Counted from the stretch's first letter, positions 17,431 to 26,011 are shown. The stretch: DNA of 64,000 nt from JASHPR01 sp963795055 (GCA_963795055.1 CAWCGJ010000009.1:1-64000); one strand, 5' to 3'. The notes: a model not told the origin generated them from the sequence alone. Program-made: numbers and translations.

Positions 17431-17469
17431 CCTTCCTGCCAGCACAAACAAACCAGAAAGGCAGGAAGG
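17431..17469 (+). promoter_or_regulatory. Hairpin that covers the ribosome site of the next gene
   Basis: CCTTCCTGCC (17431-17440) and GGCAGGAAGG (17460-17469) are perfect 10-base complements with a 19-base A-rich loop. The right arm contains the AGGAAGG ribosome site of the gene starting at 17472. If transcribed, the hairpin would hide the site, so translation could be gated by RNA structure. It could instead simply be a terminator for the regulator gene upstream. Confidence 0.55.
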
Positions 17470-17471
17470 CC

Positions 17472-17756
17472 ATGGCCCACATCCACATCGCAGCGTCGCC
17501 CGGGTACACGATCGACGACTTCCGCGCGGTCTCCGCCAAGCACAACCCGCCTCAGGACATCGACGGCCTGCTCGCCTGGGCGGCCGGCACGGACGAGAAC
17601 GGCCTGCACGTGGTGACCGTCTGGCAGTCCAAGGCAAACCGGCAGCGGTGGGAAGCCGAGCAGCTGTTCCCCGCCTTCCAGGCGCTCGGGATGACGGGCG
17701 CGGCGTCGGCCACCGAGATGACCGAGTACGACGCCGACGAGTTCTACGTCCGCTGA
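17472..17756 (+). CDS. Small dimeric alpha/beta-barrel (ABM-like) protein
   Basis: This 94-residue protein has the size and pattern of the antibiotic-biosynthesis-monooxygenase-like ferredoxin fold: strand AHIHIAAS, helix TIDDFRAVSA, strand LHVVTVWQS, helix RQRWEAEQLFPAF. These proteins act as dimers, either as cofactor-free monooxygenases or as binding proteins. No specific substrate can be read from it. The ribosome site lies in the arm of a strong hairpin, which hints at post-transcriptional control. It follows the LAL regulator in the same direction by about 90 bases. Confidence 0.65.
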   Translation: MAHIHIAASPGYTIDDFRAVSAKHNPPQDIDGLLAWAAGTDENGLHVVTVWQSKANRQRWEAEQLFPAFQALGMTGAASATEMTEYDADEFYVR

Positions 17757-17757
17757 G

Positions 17758-18947
17758 CTAGGACCGGCCTTCCAGGCGGACGTTCCAGACCTCCGCCCGG
17801 AAGGTGCCGGCCGGATCGGGCGGCAGCCTCGTGAACCAGATCAGCACGTAACGGCCACGGGCGGGCCTGGCCAGCCGGAAGCGGACCACCCCGCCCGTGC
17901 CGGCCTTGTGCGCGACGGCGTGCAGGTCCGCCAGCGCGGGAGCGGCGCCGACGCGGAGCTGCACGCTCGCGCCGCGGGCGGTGCCGAGGGCGATCTGGGC
18001 GGCACCGATGGTGACCGGGCGGCCCATGTCCAGGAGCAGGCCGGTCCCCGAGTACAGGTTCCCGAAGCGGGCGGTGGTGTACCAGTCGGTGAGCCAGCCC
18101 GCCCCGGGATGATCGCTGATGGCCAGCCGGGCGTTCTGCGGGTCGTCGCCGCCGCCCGGCCCGAAGGCCGAGACGCTGACCGGGGTCAGCCGCTGCGCCG
18201 GCGCGGCGGCGGCCGGGGACGGCACGGCCGCGGCCGGCGACGGTGCGGTACCGGCCGGAGAGGCGGCCGGGCTGGCCTTCCGGGCCGGCTTGGGCGCGCC
18301 CGCTGTGGCGTCATGGTCGGTGACCGTGCCGTTGCTGGCCGCCGACGGGGCCACCGGCGTCTGCCGCGGGCTGGACAGGAAACGGTAGACGCCGAAGCCG
18401 AGCGCCACCATCAGCGCCACGCCCAGCAGTACGACCCAGTTCAGGCGGCGCCGCGCCGCGGACGGGGCCGACGCTGCCGCCCGGCCCGCCGCGGACCGGC
18501 TGAGCCAGAGCCGCGCGGTGGTCAGGGCCACCACCACCAGGTCCGCCGCCCCGGACAGCCAGCGCCGGGGCGCCGCGCCGGACGCCGCCGCCCGCTCCCC
18601 CGTCGCGGGCCGGGCCGGCGGCGCGAAGCGCCGCCCGACACGGTGAGCAGCTCGTCCAGGCTCACCGCCGAGAACGCGCCCGGCGCCCGGCGGGCGGCGT
18701 CATACTCCCGGATCAGCGGCTCGGGATCGATCCCGGCGACCCTGGCCATGTCGCGGATGTTGCCGCGGGCGTAGAAGTCGCCGCCGCACGAGGTGTAGTC
18801 GTTGTCCTCGATCGCCCTGATGATCGTCGGCCTGATCCGGGTCCGCTCGCTGACCTCGGCCACCGTGAGGCCGGCCTGGTGGCGCGCTGCTGCCAGGGTT
18901 TCACCGATGGGCACGCCGTGCCTCCACTGCTCGACTGCGCCTCGCAC
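17758..18947 (-). pseudogene. RodZ-like helix-turn-helix membrane protein, one frameshift
   Basis: Repaired, this is one protein of about 395 residues. It has an N-terminal HTH_25-type domain (GETLAAARHQAGLTVAEVSERTRI, then FYARGNIRDMARVAG), a single membrane span (WVVLLGVALMVALGFGVYRFL), a Ser/Pro/Ala-rich linker and a C-terminal extracellular beta-rich domain (TGLLLDMGRPVTI to YVLIWFTRLPPD). The N-terminal frame (start 18947) and C-terminal frame (end 17758) overlap but differ by one base, with the break near 18635. Actinobacterial relatives are normally one chain, so a one-base indel or sequencing error is the simplest reading. RodZ-type proteins link the cytoskeleton to the envelope; this family's role is unproven. 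Confidence 0.7.
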
Positions 18948-19112
18948 CGCCCCGGAAGCGAACCGAGGCCGGTTCTGACCCCATCATTGCCCCTAGCCCC
19001 GCCACGGAACCGTCATCGACGCGTCGAAATGGGGAATTTGTGGCACGTGGTGCCTGAGTTCTGCTTGATGGGAACTCACCTGCTCCTGCGCGTCGGCCGC
19101 CGCTCGAGCTGG

Positions 19113-19958
19113 TCAGGCCCGGCCGGTGACCAGAAGCACGCCCCGTGAGGCGCGCACCTCGCCGTCCTGGAGCCGGGCGCGCATGGCCTCCTCGATCGCC
19201 ACGAGCGCCCGCTCCCGGGTTCGCTCGTCGGCGTCCTGGAGCATCGCGCGGACCCGGCCGGTCCGCAGGCTGGCCGAGGCGACCTCGGGTATCCGCTCCT
19301 CGCTGATCACGATCTGATCGGAGTGCGGGGTGACGACGACCGAGCCGAACCCGGCCGCGTCCAGCACGGCGCGGACCCGCCCGGGATCGGAGAGCGAGTA
19401 CGGGCCGGGCTCGCCGGGACCGGGCACCGGTGGCGTCGATCCGAGGACCGCCGCCACGGCCGCGCCCGGGATCAGCATCCACTCGTTGTCGACCAGGCCC
19501 TGCCAGCAGACAAAGGACAGCACGGCGGCCGGCCGCAGGGCCCGGCGGACGTTGGCGAAGGCGGCCACCGGGTCGGCGAAGAACATCACGCCAAAGCGCG
19601 AGTAGGCGGCGTCGAACCGCGCCTCGCCCAGGTCATGCACCTGGACATCGGCGTGCACGAACTCGACGTTCCCCGCGCCGAGCCGCGCCGCTCGCTCGCG
19701 GGCCGCGGCCAGCATCCCGGCCGAGATGTCCACCCCCACCACGCTGCCGCCGGGCCCGACCCGGGAGGCCAGCTCCACCGTCGTCCGGCCCGCACCGCAG
19801 CCCAGGTCGACCACCCGCTGCCCGGGCCGCAGCTCCAGGCGGTCCATGGCCAGCTCGCCCGGCAGGCCGCCGGCCTCCTCCATCCGGCCTTCGAGCTCGA
19901 TCCACGTCGGCGCGATCTGCGACCAGAACTCGGCCTGCTCGGTGTTGGCGAAGGCCAC
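19113..19958 (-). CDS. Class I SAM-dependent methyltransferase
   Basis: The 281-residue product has the complete methyltransferase core: motif I VVDLGCGAGRTT, the acidic end of strand 2 (VVGVDISAGML), motif II-like VEFVHADVQVHD, and FDAAYSRFGVMFFADP. It starts MAFANTEQAEFWSQIAPTW, the usual beginning of this small-molecule methyltransferase group (UbiE/Methyltransf_11 type). The acceptor is unknown. It is followed on the same strand, about 165 bases away, by nothing coding until the divergent RodZ-like gene, so it is probably transcribed alone. Confidence 0.8.
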   Translation of the reverse strand: MAFANTEQAEFWSQIAPTWIELEGRMEEAGGLPGELAMDRLELRPGQRVVDLGCGAGRTTVELASRVGPGGSVVGVDISAGMLAAARERAARLGAGNVEFVHADVQVHDLGEARFDAAYSRFGVMFFADPVAAFANVRRALRPAAVLSFVCWQGLVDNEWMLIPGAAVAAVLGSTPPVPGPGEPGPYSLSDPGRVRAVLDAAGFGSVVVTPHSDQIVISEERIPEVASASLRTGRVRAMLQDADERTRERALVAIEEAMRARLQDGEVRASRGVLLVTGRA

Positions 19959-20030
19959 CGCCGTATCCCTCCGGTTCGTAAGCGTGGCGCACCGCGAACG
20001 CGGCCCCGCCCAGCCTATGCCGGAGCCGTG

Positions 20031-20762
20031 CTACGCGGCCGGCGTCCCGTTCAGGGCCTCGGCCAGGAAGGTCCGGGCGGCCAGGAACGACCGCCGGTCG
20101 GCGAGCGCGTCGTAGGCGACTCCGGGAATGGCGCCCGGGACCGCGTGCTCATGGGTGAAGCCGTGCATCGCGCCGCCGTACATGATGAGCTGCCAGTCGG
20201 CCTGGGCGTGGCTCATCTCCTCCGCGAACCTCGTCACGTCCGCCAGCGGCACGTGCGGGTCCAGCGCGCCGTGACAGACCAGCACCTTCGCCCTCACCAG
20301 GCCGGGCTGCGCGGCCATGGCCGTGGCCAGGCTGCCGTGGATGCTGACCACGCCCCGCAGGTCGGCGCCGGAGCGGGCCAGGGTGAGCACCGCGAGCCCG
20401 CCGAAGCAGAAGCCGACCGCGGCCAGCCGGCCGTCCGTCTCCGGGCAGCCGGCCAGCGCCGTCAGCCCGGCCCGGGCCCGCCGGGCCAGGCTCTGGGGAT
20501 CGTCGCGCAATCCGGTCAGGCACGCGATGACGCGCTCACGGTTGCCGGCGACGCCCTCCCCGAACATGTCACCGGCGAGCACGGCGTAGCCGTGCCCGGC
20601 GTACCGCCGCGCCTGGCCCCGGGCGTGATCGTCGAGGCCGGCTCCGCCGTGCACCAGCAGCAGCCCGGGCAGCGGGCCGGGCGCGGCGTCATCCCAGGCG
20701 AGGACGCCGGTCAGGGCGGTCTCCTGATCGTTATAGGTCACCGTGCGTGTCGCGATCGCCAT
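20031..20762 (-). CDS. Dienelactone hydrolase-family alpha/beta hydrolase
   Basis: This 243-residue hydrolase has the dienelactone hydrolase triad. The Cys nucleophile elbow is GFCFGG, the acid is in HGALDPHVPLAD, and the His is in MHGFTHEHA near the C-terminus. The start MAIATRTVTYNDQETALTGVLAWD is typical. Family members open lactone rings of chlorocatechol degradation products or act as general esterases. No other aromatic-degradation gene is adjacent, so the physiological substrate is open. Confidence 0.85.
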   Translation of the reverse strand: MAIATRTVTYNDQETALTGVLAWDDAAPGPLPGLLLVHGGAGLDDHARGQARRYAGHGYAVLAGDMFGEGVAGNRERVIACLTGLRDDPQSLARRARAGLTALAGCPETDGRLAAVGFCFGGLAVLTLARSGADLRGVVSIHGSLATAMAAQPGLVRAKVLVCHGALDPHVPLADVTRFAEEMSHAQADWQLIMYGGAMHGFTHEHAVPGAIPGVAYDALADRRSFLAARTFLAEALNGTPAA

Positions 20763-20893
20763 GGTGGCTCCCCTTGCGCGTTATCCGGTGCGGTCAGCGA
20801 TTACCCGTCGACGGCGATGATCTGCTCGGCCACCGCGGCTGGCCATCGGCTGCTCCTCCCCGGCCTGCCGGACGCCGGCAGGCACATCCGGGC

Positions 20894-21394
20894 TCACTCA
20901 TCCGCGGACCTGGGCAGCACCAGGGCGGTCGCGATGGCGGCGATGCCTTCGCCGCGGCCGGTCAGGCCGAGCCCGTCGGTGGTCGTGCCCGACACGCTCA
21001 CGCGGGCCCCGCCCAGCGCGTCGGACAGCGCCCGCTGCGCCTCGTCCCGGCGGTCCGCGATCTTGGGCCGGTTGCCGATGACCTGGACCGATACGTTCCC
21101 CACCAGGAAGCCCGCATCCACCAGCAGCCGCGCGGTCTCGCTCAGCAGTTCCGTGCTCCTGGCGCCTGCCCAGCGCGGGCGGGACGTGCCGAAATGAGCG
21201 CCCAGGTCACCGAGCCCGGCGGCCGCGAGGAGGGCGTCGCAGATCGCATGGGCCGCGACGTCCCCGTCGGAATGGCCGGCCAGCCCGGGCTCGCCGGGCC
21301 AGAGAAGCCCCGCCAGATACAGCGGCCTGCCATCACCAAATGGGTGGACGTCGGTGCCCACGCCAACCTGAGGAAATACGCCGGGCGTGGCCAT
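20894..21394 (-). CDS. ispF: 2-C-methyl-D-erythritol 2,4-cyclodiphosphate synthase (IspF)
   Basis: The 166-residue enzyme makes the cyclic diphosphate of the MEP isoprenoid pathway and releases CMP. The metal-binding signature is clear: VGTDVHPF with Asp15 and His17, and the third ligand His in GHSDGDVAAHAICDALL. SVSGTTTDGLGLTGRGEGIA at the C-terminus is the conserved nucleotide-binding end. The length is normal for a single-function IspF trimer subunit. CarD lies directly upstream (90-base gap); in many actinobacteria ispD sits between them, but it is missing here. Confidence 0.93.
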   Translation of the reverse strand: MATPGVFPQVGVGTDVHPFGDGRPLYLAGLLWPGEPGLAGHSDGDVAAHAICDALLAAAGLGDLGAHFGTSRPRWAGARSTELLSETARLLVDAGFLVGNVSVQVIGNRPKIADRRDEAQRALSDALGGARVSVSGTTTDGLGLTGRGEGIAAIATALVLPRSADE

Positions 21395-21484
21395 CAGGGA
21401 ACGCGCGAACCGCTTGCGGAACCGCGCTTATCCCGCCGGGATTGGACGTGCACTTGACGCTCTCCGGCTCGCGGCGGGCGAAGG

Positions 21485-21967
21485 TCAGGACGCGAGGATC
21501 TCGTCGAGCAGGGCCTCGGCCTTGTCCTCGTTGGTCTTCTCGGCCAGGGCAAGTTCGCTGACCAGAATCTGCCGCGCCTTGGCGAGCATGCGCTTCTCTC
21601 CCGCGGACAGGCCACGCTCCCGGTCCCTGCGCCACAGGTCCCTGACCACCTCGGCTACCTTGTTCACGTCGCCCGAGGCGAGCTTCTCCAGGTTGGCCTT
21701 GTACCGCCGGGACCAGTTGGTCGGCTCCTCGGTGTACGGGGCGCGCAGCACCTCGAAGACCCGCTCCAGCCCTTCCTGCCCGACCACGTCCCTGACGCCT
21801 ACAAGCTCGGCATTATCCGCAGGGACACGCACAGTCAGGTCACCCTTGTCGACCTTGAGCACGAGGTAGGATTTGGCCTCGCCCTTGATCGTACGGGTCT
21901 CGATCTCCTCGATCCGAGCAGCCCCATGATGGGGGTAGACGACTGTGTCGCCGACCTTGAAAGACAT
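21485..21967 (-). CDS. carD: CarD-family RNA polymerase-binding regulator
   Basis: CarD binds the RNA polymerase beta subunit and stabilises open promoter complexes, especially at ribosomal RNA promoters. The 160-residue protein has the N-terminal Tudor-like RID domain (FKVGDTVVYPHHGAARI) and the C-terminal helical DNA-binding domain, including the conserved Trp in NWSRRYKANLEKLASGD. Length is as in mycobacteria. A GGAAGGGG site precedes the ATG at 21967. It heads a short operon with ispF. Confidence 0.93.
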   Translation of the reverse strand: MSFKVGDTVVYPHHGAARIEEIETRTIKGEAKSYLVLKVDKGDLTVRVPADNAELVGVRDVVGQEGLERVFEVLRAPYTEEPTNWSRRYKANLEKLASGDVNKVAEVVRDLWRRDRERGLSAGEKRMLAKARQILVSELALAEKTNEDKAEALLDEILAS

Positions 21968-22054
21968 GTGGACATACCCCTTCCGCTGAAACTATGTTAC
22001 CACGCCGGACAGGGTCGATTAGCCCTCCGTGAGAGCAAACACGCAGGTCAATGG

Positions 22055-22079
22055 CGCAATTCAAGACCCGCAAATTGCG
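22055..22079. repeat. Small hairpin in the carD upstream region
   Basis: CGCAATT and AATTGCG pair across an 11-base loop, about 90 bases upstream of carD, in otherwise non-coding DNA. It may be an operator or the foot of a leader RNA. From 21968 to 22234 nothing else is recognisable. Confidence 0.35.
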
Positions 22080-22234
22080 AACTGCGCGGCGGTGCCGCCT
22101 CGGGCGCCGGGCGGCACGCCCCGGCCGGGCGGACTGCGGCGCCTCGCGCCGGCCCTCGGGGACGGCCGCCGGGGGCGGCGGCCGCTCCCGCGTGACCCCG
22201 GCCGGCGGGCCCGGCTCGACCTGGGCGGCCACCC

Positions 22235-22345
22235 CGCGTGACCTGGCCGGCCACCTCGCGTGACCTGGCCGGTCAGGCCCCCGCGTGACCTGGCCGGTCA
22301 GCCCCCCGCGTGACCTGGCCAGCCACCCCGTGTGACCTGGCCGTC
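22235..22345. repeat. Tandem repeat array, CGCGTGACCTGGCC unit
   Basis: Five copies of a 22-25-base unit beginning CGCGTGACCTGGCC start at 22235, 22257, 22282, 22307 and 22329. They differ mainly in a variable 8-11-base tail, and a sixth, degenerate copy follows. The array lies between carD and a divergently oriented membrane-protein gene. The unit length is not a multiple of three throughout, and no gene covers it. Confidence 0.8.
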
Positions 22346-22480
22346 GACCGGGCGTGACCGGGACCGGCCCCAGCCGGGCCCGCCGCCGGCAAATGTTTGC
22401 AGGACCGGCCGCCAGGCGGTTACAGCGGCAAGCCGGGGGCTCATACTGAGAGAAAGTGCCACCGATGCCGGAGGGTACGG

Positions 22481-23254
22481 GTGAACCCTGGCAGCGACCC
22501 GGACCGGGACGAGTTCGGCCTCCCGCCCGTGGACGTCGTGATTCCCGATGACGCGCGGGAACTCGATCGTGACGTGCAGGCCTACCTGCGGGAGCTGCGC
22601 GCGCTGCGGCGGCGCGAGCGCGTCAGCCGGCTGCGCGGCCCGCTGGCCCGGGACGGGATGGTGCTGCCGCTGCTGGCCGGCTGCCTCATCCTGGCCCTGG
22701 TCACCAGCACCTTGCTCATCATGTTCGCCGCCGACCAGACCGGCATGCCGGAGCTGCCGGGCCACGTGGCCACGAAGTCCGCGACACCGGCGCGCTCCTC
22801 GGCCAGCCCGCCCGCCGCCGGGAAGATCGGCGGGCCGCTGCCGTCCGGGCAGATCGTGGTCGCGGGCAAGAGCGTTCCGCTGCGCGAGGTCACGGCATCC
22901 ATGGCCGCCGTGCTGGCCCTGGTCCCGGAGAACTGCGGGTGCGCCGCCACGCTGCAGCAGCTCGGCGCCCGGGCCGACCAGGCGCACGTGGCCGTGTACT
23001 TCGTGGTGACCGCGGACGTCATACAGCAGGTATCCCAGCTAGCCGCCCAGGCCAGACGGGACTCCGCCCGGGTTGCTGAAGACGCCAGCGACGTCCTCGG
23101 CAGGATCTACGGACATTCCGGGGTGACCGCGATCCTGGTGCGCTCGGACGGCATCGTGATCTCCGTCGTGAGCAGCCTGGCCCAGCCGGCCAAGCTGAAG
23201 CTGGCCGAGGTCAGGCTGGGGCAGATCGGCTCGGCCAAGCTCGCCGGGCACTGA
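22481..23254 (+). CDS. Single-span membrane protein with extracytoplasmic domain
   Basis: From a GTG at 22481 with a GGAGGG site, this 257-residue protein has a charged cytoplasmic N-terminus (about 60 residues, many Arg/Glu), one membrane span (VLPLLAGCLILALVTSTLLIMF), a short Ser/Pro/Ala linker and an extracytoplasmic domain. In that domain the segment LVPENCGCAATLQQL followed by HVAVYFVV resembles a thioredoxin-like strand-helix start, with a C-x-C pair in place of C-x-x-C. The function is unknown; a redox or sensor role is only suggested. It is the first of two envelope-protein genes running away from carD and is bracketed by tandem repeat arrays. Confidence 0.65.
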   Translation: MNPGSDPDRDEFGLPPVDVVIPDDARELDRDVQAYLRELRALRRRERVSRLRGPLARDGMVLPLLAGCLILALVTSTLLIMFAADQTGMPELPGHVATKSATPARSSASPPAAGKIGGPLPSGQIVVAGKSVPLREVTASMAAVLALVPENCGCAATLQQLGARADQAHVAVYFVVTADVIQQVSQLAAQARRDSARVAEDASDVLGRIYGHSGVTAILVRSDGIVISVVSSLAQPAKLKLAEVRLGQIGSAKLAGH

Positions 23255-23269
23255 CCGCCGGCCCGCCGG

Positions 23270-23338
23270 ACGCCGACCGCCAGGCCCGTCGGACGCCGAC
23301 CGCCAGGCCCGCCTGACGCCGACCGCCAGGCTCACCTG
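23270..23338. repeat. Three exact-length 23-bp tandem repeats
   Basis: ACGCCGACCGCCAGGC begins units at 23270, 23293 and 23316, each 23 bases long with only a few differences, flanked by degenerate half units. The array starts 15 bases after the stop of the membrane-protein gene and may act as its terminator region. It is a second array of different sequence from the one at 22235. Confidence 0.75.
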
Positions 23339-23451
23339 ACCGCCGGCCCACCGGGCCGACCGCATACCCGGGCCGGCCACGGCCCGGGACATCACGGCGG
23401 CTACGCTTTGCGACGTCCGGTGCCTGGATCGACGAAGACGAGGAGCACGCC

Positions 23452-24039
23452 GTGATCCGGAGCAGCCTCAGGATCGCCAGGCCGCGCCGCCTGGTCGTCT
23501 TGGCGATCGCCGCGCTGATCCCCGCGCTCGCCGGGTGCGAGGCCGGGTTCAACGCCCCGACCCAGCAGTGGCACCAGCCGACGGACGGCACCGCCGCCGT
23601 GCACAACAACATCTCGATCGCGAACGCGTTCGTGCTCGGCGCGCCGCTCGGCGAGAAGATCCCGGTCGGCGACTCGGCGGGCGTGTTCCTCGCCCTGACC
23701 AACGTGGGTTCCTCGGACGCGCTGGTGAGCGTCACGGCGCCGGGCACGGCCCGGTCGGTCATGCTGCCCGGCGGCTCCGTGCCGCTGGCGAGCCAGCAGT
23801 CCGTCCGCCTGACCGGCCCGGCACCCGAGGTCATCCTGCAGGACCTGACCCGGCCGCTGACCGGCGGATCGACCGTCCGGCTGGTGATGGTCTTCGAGAA
23901 TGCCGGAGCGTTCACCCTGGTGCTCCCGGTGATGCCGCAGGCGCAGTACTACTCGACGTTCTCGCCACCGCCCAGCCCGAGTCCCAGCCCCACGCCGAGC
24001 AAGGCCGGCGCGACGCCGAGCGCCAGCCCGTCGCCGTAG
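23452..24039 (+). CDS. Lipoprotein, LpqE/PCu(A)C-like
   Basis: This 195-residue lipoprotein has a signal peptide ending in a lipobox (LAGC, Cys near residue 29), so it is anchored to the outer face of the membrane. The mature part has the cupredoxin-like pattern of copper-chaperone PCu(A)C/LpqE proteins (HNNISIANAFVLG, then VFLALTNVGSSDALVSV and LVMVFENAGAFTLVLPV). The usual Met/His copper ligands are not clearly conserved. A Ser/Pro-rich tail ends the protein. LpqE lies beside carD in mycobacteria, which supports the identity. The GTG start has a GGAG site. Confidence 0.65.
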   Translation: MIRSSLRIARPRRLVVLAIAALIPALAGCEAGFNAPTQQWHQPTDGTAAVHNNISIANAFVLGAPLGEKIPVGDSAGVFLALTNVGSSDALVSVTAPGTARSVMLPGGSVPLASQQSVRLTGPAPEVILQDLTRPLTGGSTVRLVMVFENAGAFTLVLPVMPQAQYYSTFSPPPSPSPSPTPSKAGATPSASPSP

Positions 24040-24076
24040 CCTGCGCGATCGCCGACCCCGGCCGCCGCGGCGCGCC

Positions 24077-24763
24077 TCAGGCGGAGGGCTCGAACTTGTA
24101 CCCGAGCCCGCGCACGGTAAGGATGTGCGTCGGTTTCGCCGGGTCGGCCTCGACCTTGGCCCGCAGCCGCTTGACGTGGACATCGAGGGTCTTGGTGTCC
24201 CCGACGTAGTCGGCGCCCCAGACGCGGTCGATGAGTTGCATGCGGGTCAGCACCCGCCCGGCGTTGCGCAGCAGGACCTCGAGAAGCTCGAACTCCTTGA
24301 GCGGCAGCTGCACCTGCTCGCCGCGGACCGTGACCACATGGCGGTCGACATCCATCCGTACCGGACCCGACTCCATGATCGACGAGGCCGGCTCGTCCGA
24401 GTCACCCCGGCGCCGGAGCACGGCGCGCATCCGGGCGACCAGCTCCCGGGACGAGAACGGCTTGGTGACGTAGTCGTCCGCGCCCAGCTCGAGGCCGACG
24501 ACCTTGTCGATCTCGCTGTCCTTGGCGGTCAGCATGATCACCGGGACATTGGAGCGCTCCCGCAGCGTCCGGCATACCTCGCTGCCCGGCAGCCCGGGCA
24601 GCATGAGGTCCAGGAGCACCAGGTCCGCCCCGCTGCGGTCAAACGTCTCGAGCGCATCGGGGCCCGTCGGGCAGACCGCGACCTCGAAGCCCTCCTTGCG
24701 GAGCATGTATGAGATCGCGTCGCTGAACGAGTCCTCGTCCTCGACCACCAGTACTCGCGTCAC
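24077..24763 (-). CDS. regX3: OmpR-family response regulator RegX3
   Basis: The 228-residue regulator has a receiver domain with the acidic pocket (VEDED), phosphoacceptor Asp52 (LVLLDLMLPG) and Lys101 (VTKPF), followed by a winged-helix DNA-binding domain (PLKEFELLEVLLRNAGRVLTRMQLIDRVWG, DVHVKRLRAKVE). SenX3-RegX3 controls the phosphate-starvation response in mycobacteria; the Streptomyces counterpart is PhoR-PhoP. It lies one base after senX3, and the order gpmA-senX3-regX3 supports the name. Confidence 0.88.
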   Translation of the reverse strand: MTRVLVVEDEDSFSDAISYMLRKEGFEVAVCPTGPDALETFDRSGADLVLLDLMLPGLPGSEVCRTLRERSNVPVIMLTAKDSEIDKVVGLELGADDYVTKPFSSRELVARMRAVLRRRGDSDEPASSIMESGPVRMDVDRHVVTVRGEQVQLPLKEFELLEVLLRNAGRVLTRMQLIDRVWGADYVGDTKTLDVHVKRLRAKVEADPAKPTHILTVRGLGYKFEPSA

Positions 24764-24764
24764 T

Positions 24765-25910
24765 TCACTTTCTCACTTTCCTCCGGGCGGATCGCGCCAT
24801 CGTCGGTACGGTGCCGCCCCTGACCCTGACGGCATCGGAGCGCAGCGGAAGCCTGAGGGTAAAGGTCGACCCGGCTCCCTCCGTGCTGACCACGGTCACC
24901 TTTCCCCCGTGGGCCGCGGTGACATGCTTGACGATGGCCAGGCCCAGGCCAGTGCCGCCGGTCGCACGCGACCGCGCGGGGTCCACGCGGTAGAACCGCT
25001 CGAAAATGCGCTCCAGGTCCCGCTCGGGTATCCCGATGCCCTGGTCGGCCACGCTGATCTCGACCGCGTCCCCGTGCGCCAGCGTCACCGACACGTCCAC
25101 CCGGGTCTTGTCCGGGCTGTAGGCGACGGCGTTCTCCAGGAGGTTGCGCAGCGCGGTGATCAGCAGGTCCTCGTCGCCGAGGACGGACAGGCCGTGCCCG
25201 CCGGTGGCCACGAGCTCGATGCCGCGCGCGCTAGCCCTCATCCGGCACCGGTCCAGGGCCTCGGCCACCACGTCATCGAGCTTGACCGGGACCGGGTCAG
25301 GTACCGGCTCGGCCGCCTGGATCCGGGACAGCGTGATCATGTCCTGCACCAGGTTGGTGAGCCGGGCCGCCTCCTGCCGCATGCGGCCGGCGAACCGGCG
25401 CACGGCCTCGGGGTCGTCGGCCGCGTCCTCGACCGTCTCGGCCAGCAGCGCGAGCGCGCCGACCGGGGTCTTGAGCTCGTGGCTGGTGTTGGCCACGAAG
25501 TCCCTCCGGACCTCTTCCACCTTGCGGCTCTCGGTCTGGTCCTCGATCAGCAGCAGCACCAGGCCCCCGCCGCCGACGGCCGCGCCGAGGGGGGCGACCC
25601 GCACCGCCAGGCTCGTCGTCCGCCCGTTGGCGCCCTTGGTCGACACCTCCAGGTCGCCCTCGCGGATCTCGCCGTCCCGGCGGACCTGGCGGGCCAGGGC
25701 GAGCAGTTCCTGCACCACCAGCTCGTCCTCGCGGACCAGCCCGTAAGCCCGGGCCGCGACGCTGGCCTGCAGCACCCGGTCCTCGCTGTCGAGCACCACG
25801 GCGGAGGAGGACAGGACCGACAGAACAGAGGCGACGCCGGGCGGCAGCTGCGCAGGCTCCGTCCGCACGGCCGGGTCAGTGTGGGTTTTCAACGGCACCC
25901 GGATTTTCAT
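24765..25910 (-). CDS. senX3: Sensor histidine kinase SenX3-like, without membrane spans
   Basis: The 381-residue kinase has a PAS-like N-terminal region (about 25-125), the phosphoacceptor domain with His144 (NTSHELKTPVGA) and a complete ATPase domain: N-box NLLENAVAYSP, G1 VADQGIGIP, F-box FERFYRVD and G2 GGTGLGLAIVKH. SenX3 and PhoR relatives start with one or two membrane helices. Here the protein begins MKIRVPLKTHTDP and is wholly soluble; an in-frame stop lies ten codons upstream. A 34-codon frame overlaps its start by ATGA. The membrane part has either been lost or was never present. It is co-transcribed with regX3. Confidence 0.85.
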   Translation of the reverse strand: MKIRVPLKTHTDPAVRTEPAQLPPGVASVLSVLSSSAVVLDSEDRVLQASVAARAYGLVREDELVVQELLALARQVRRDGEIREGDLEVSTKGANGRTTSLAVRVAPLGAAVGGGGLVLLLIEDQTESRKVEEVRRDFVANTSHELKTPVGALALLAETVEDAADDPEAVRRFAGRMRQEAARLTNLVQDMITLSRIQAAEPVPDPVPVKLDDVVAEALDRCRMRASARGIELVATGGHGLSVLGDEDLLITALRNLLENAVAYSPDKTRVDVSVTLAHGDAVEISVADQGIGIPERDLERIFERFYRVDPARSRATGGTGLGLAIVKHVTAAHGGKVTVVSTEGAGSTFTLRLPLRSDAVRVRGGTVPTMARSARRKVRK

Positions 25911-26011
25911 GCGGCAGCGAGCCCCGCTGCGGCGCCGTCAAACACCACGCAGAACCTGGCGCGCTTACGTGTCCGTTTCTCACGCAGCACACGCGTCCAG
26001 GCTACACTCAT
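25907..26011 (-). CDS. 34-residue ORF coupled to senX3 (possible remnant)
   Basis: The frame (MSVAWTRVLREKRTRKRARF ...) is very basic, then becomes small-hydrophobic (VVFDGAAAGLAAA), and ends in the ATGA that starts senX3. A basic stretch followed by the beginning of a hydrophobic run looks like the start of a membrane anchor, so it could be what is left of the missing sensor N-terminus or a separate coupled peptide. Confidence 0.3.
   Translation of the reverse strand: MSVAWTRVLREKRTRKRARFCVVFDGAAAGLAAA

Noticed and set aside
22235..22345. CRISPR array
   Set aside because: Units are adjacent with 8-11-base variable tails and no true spacers, and no cas genes are present.
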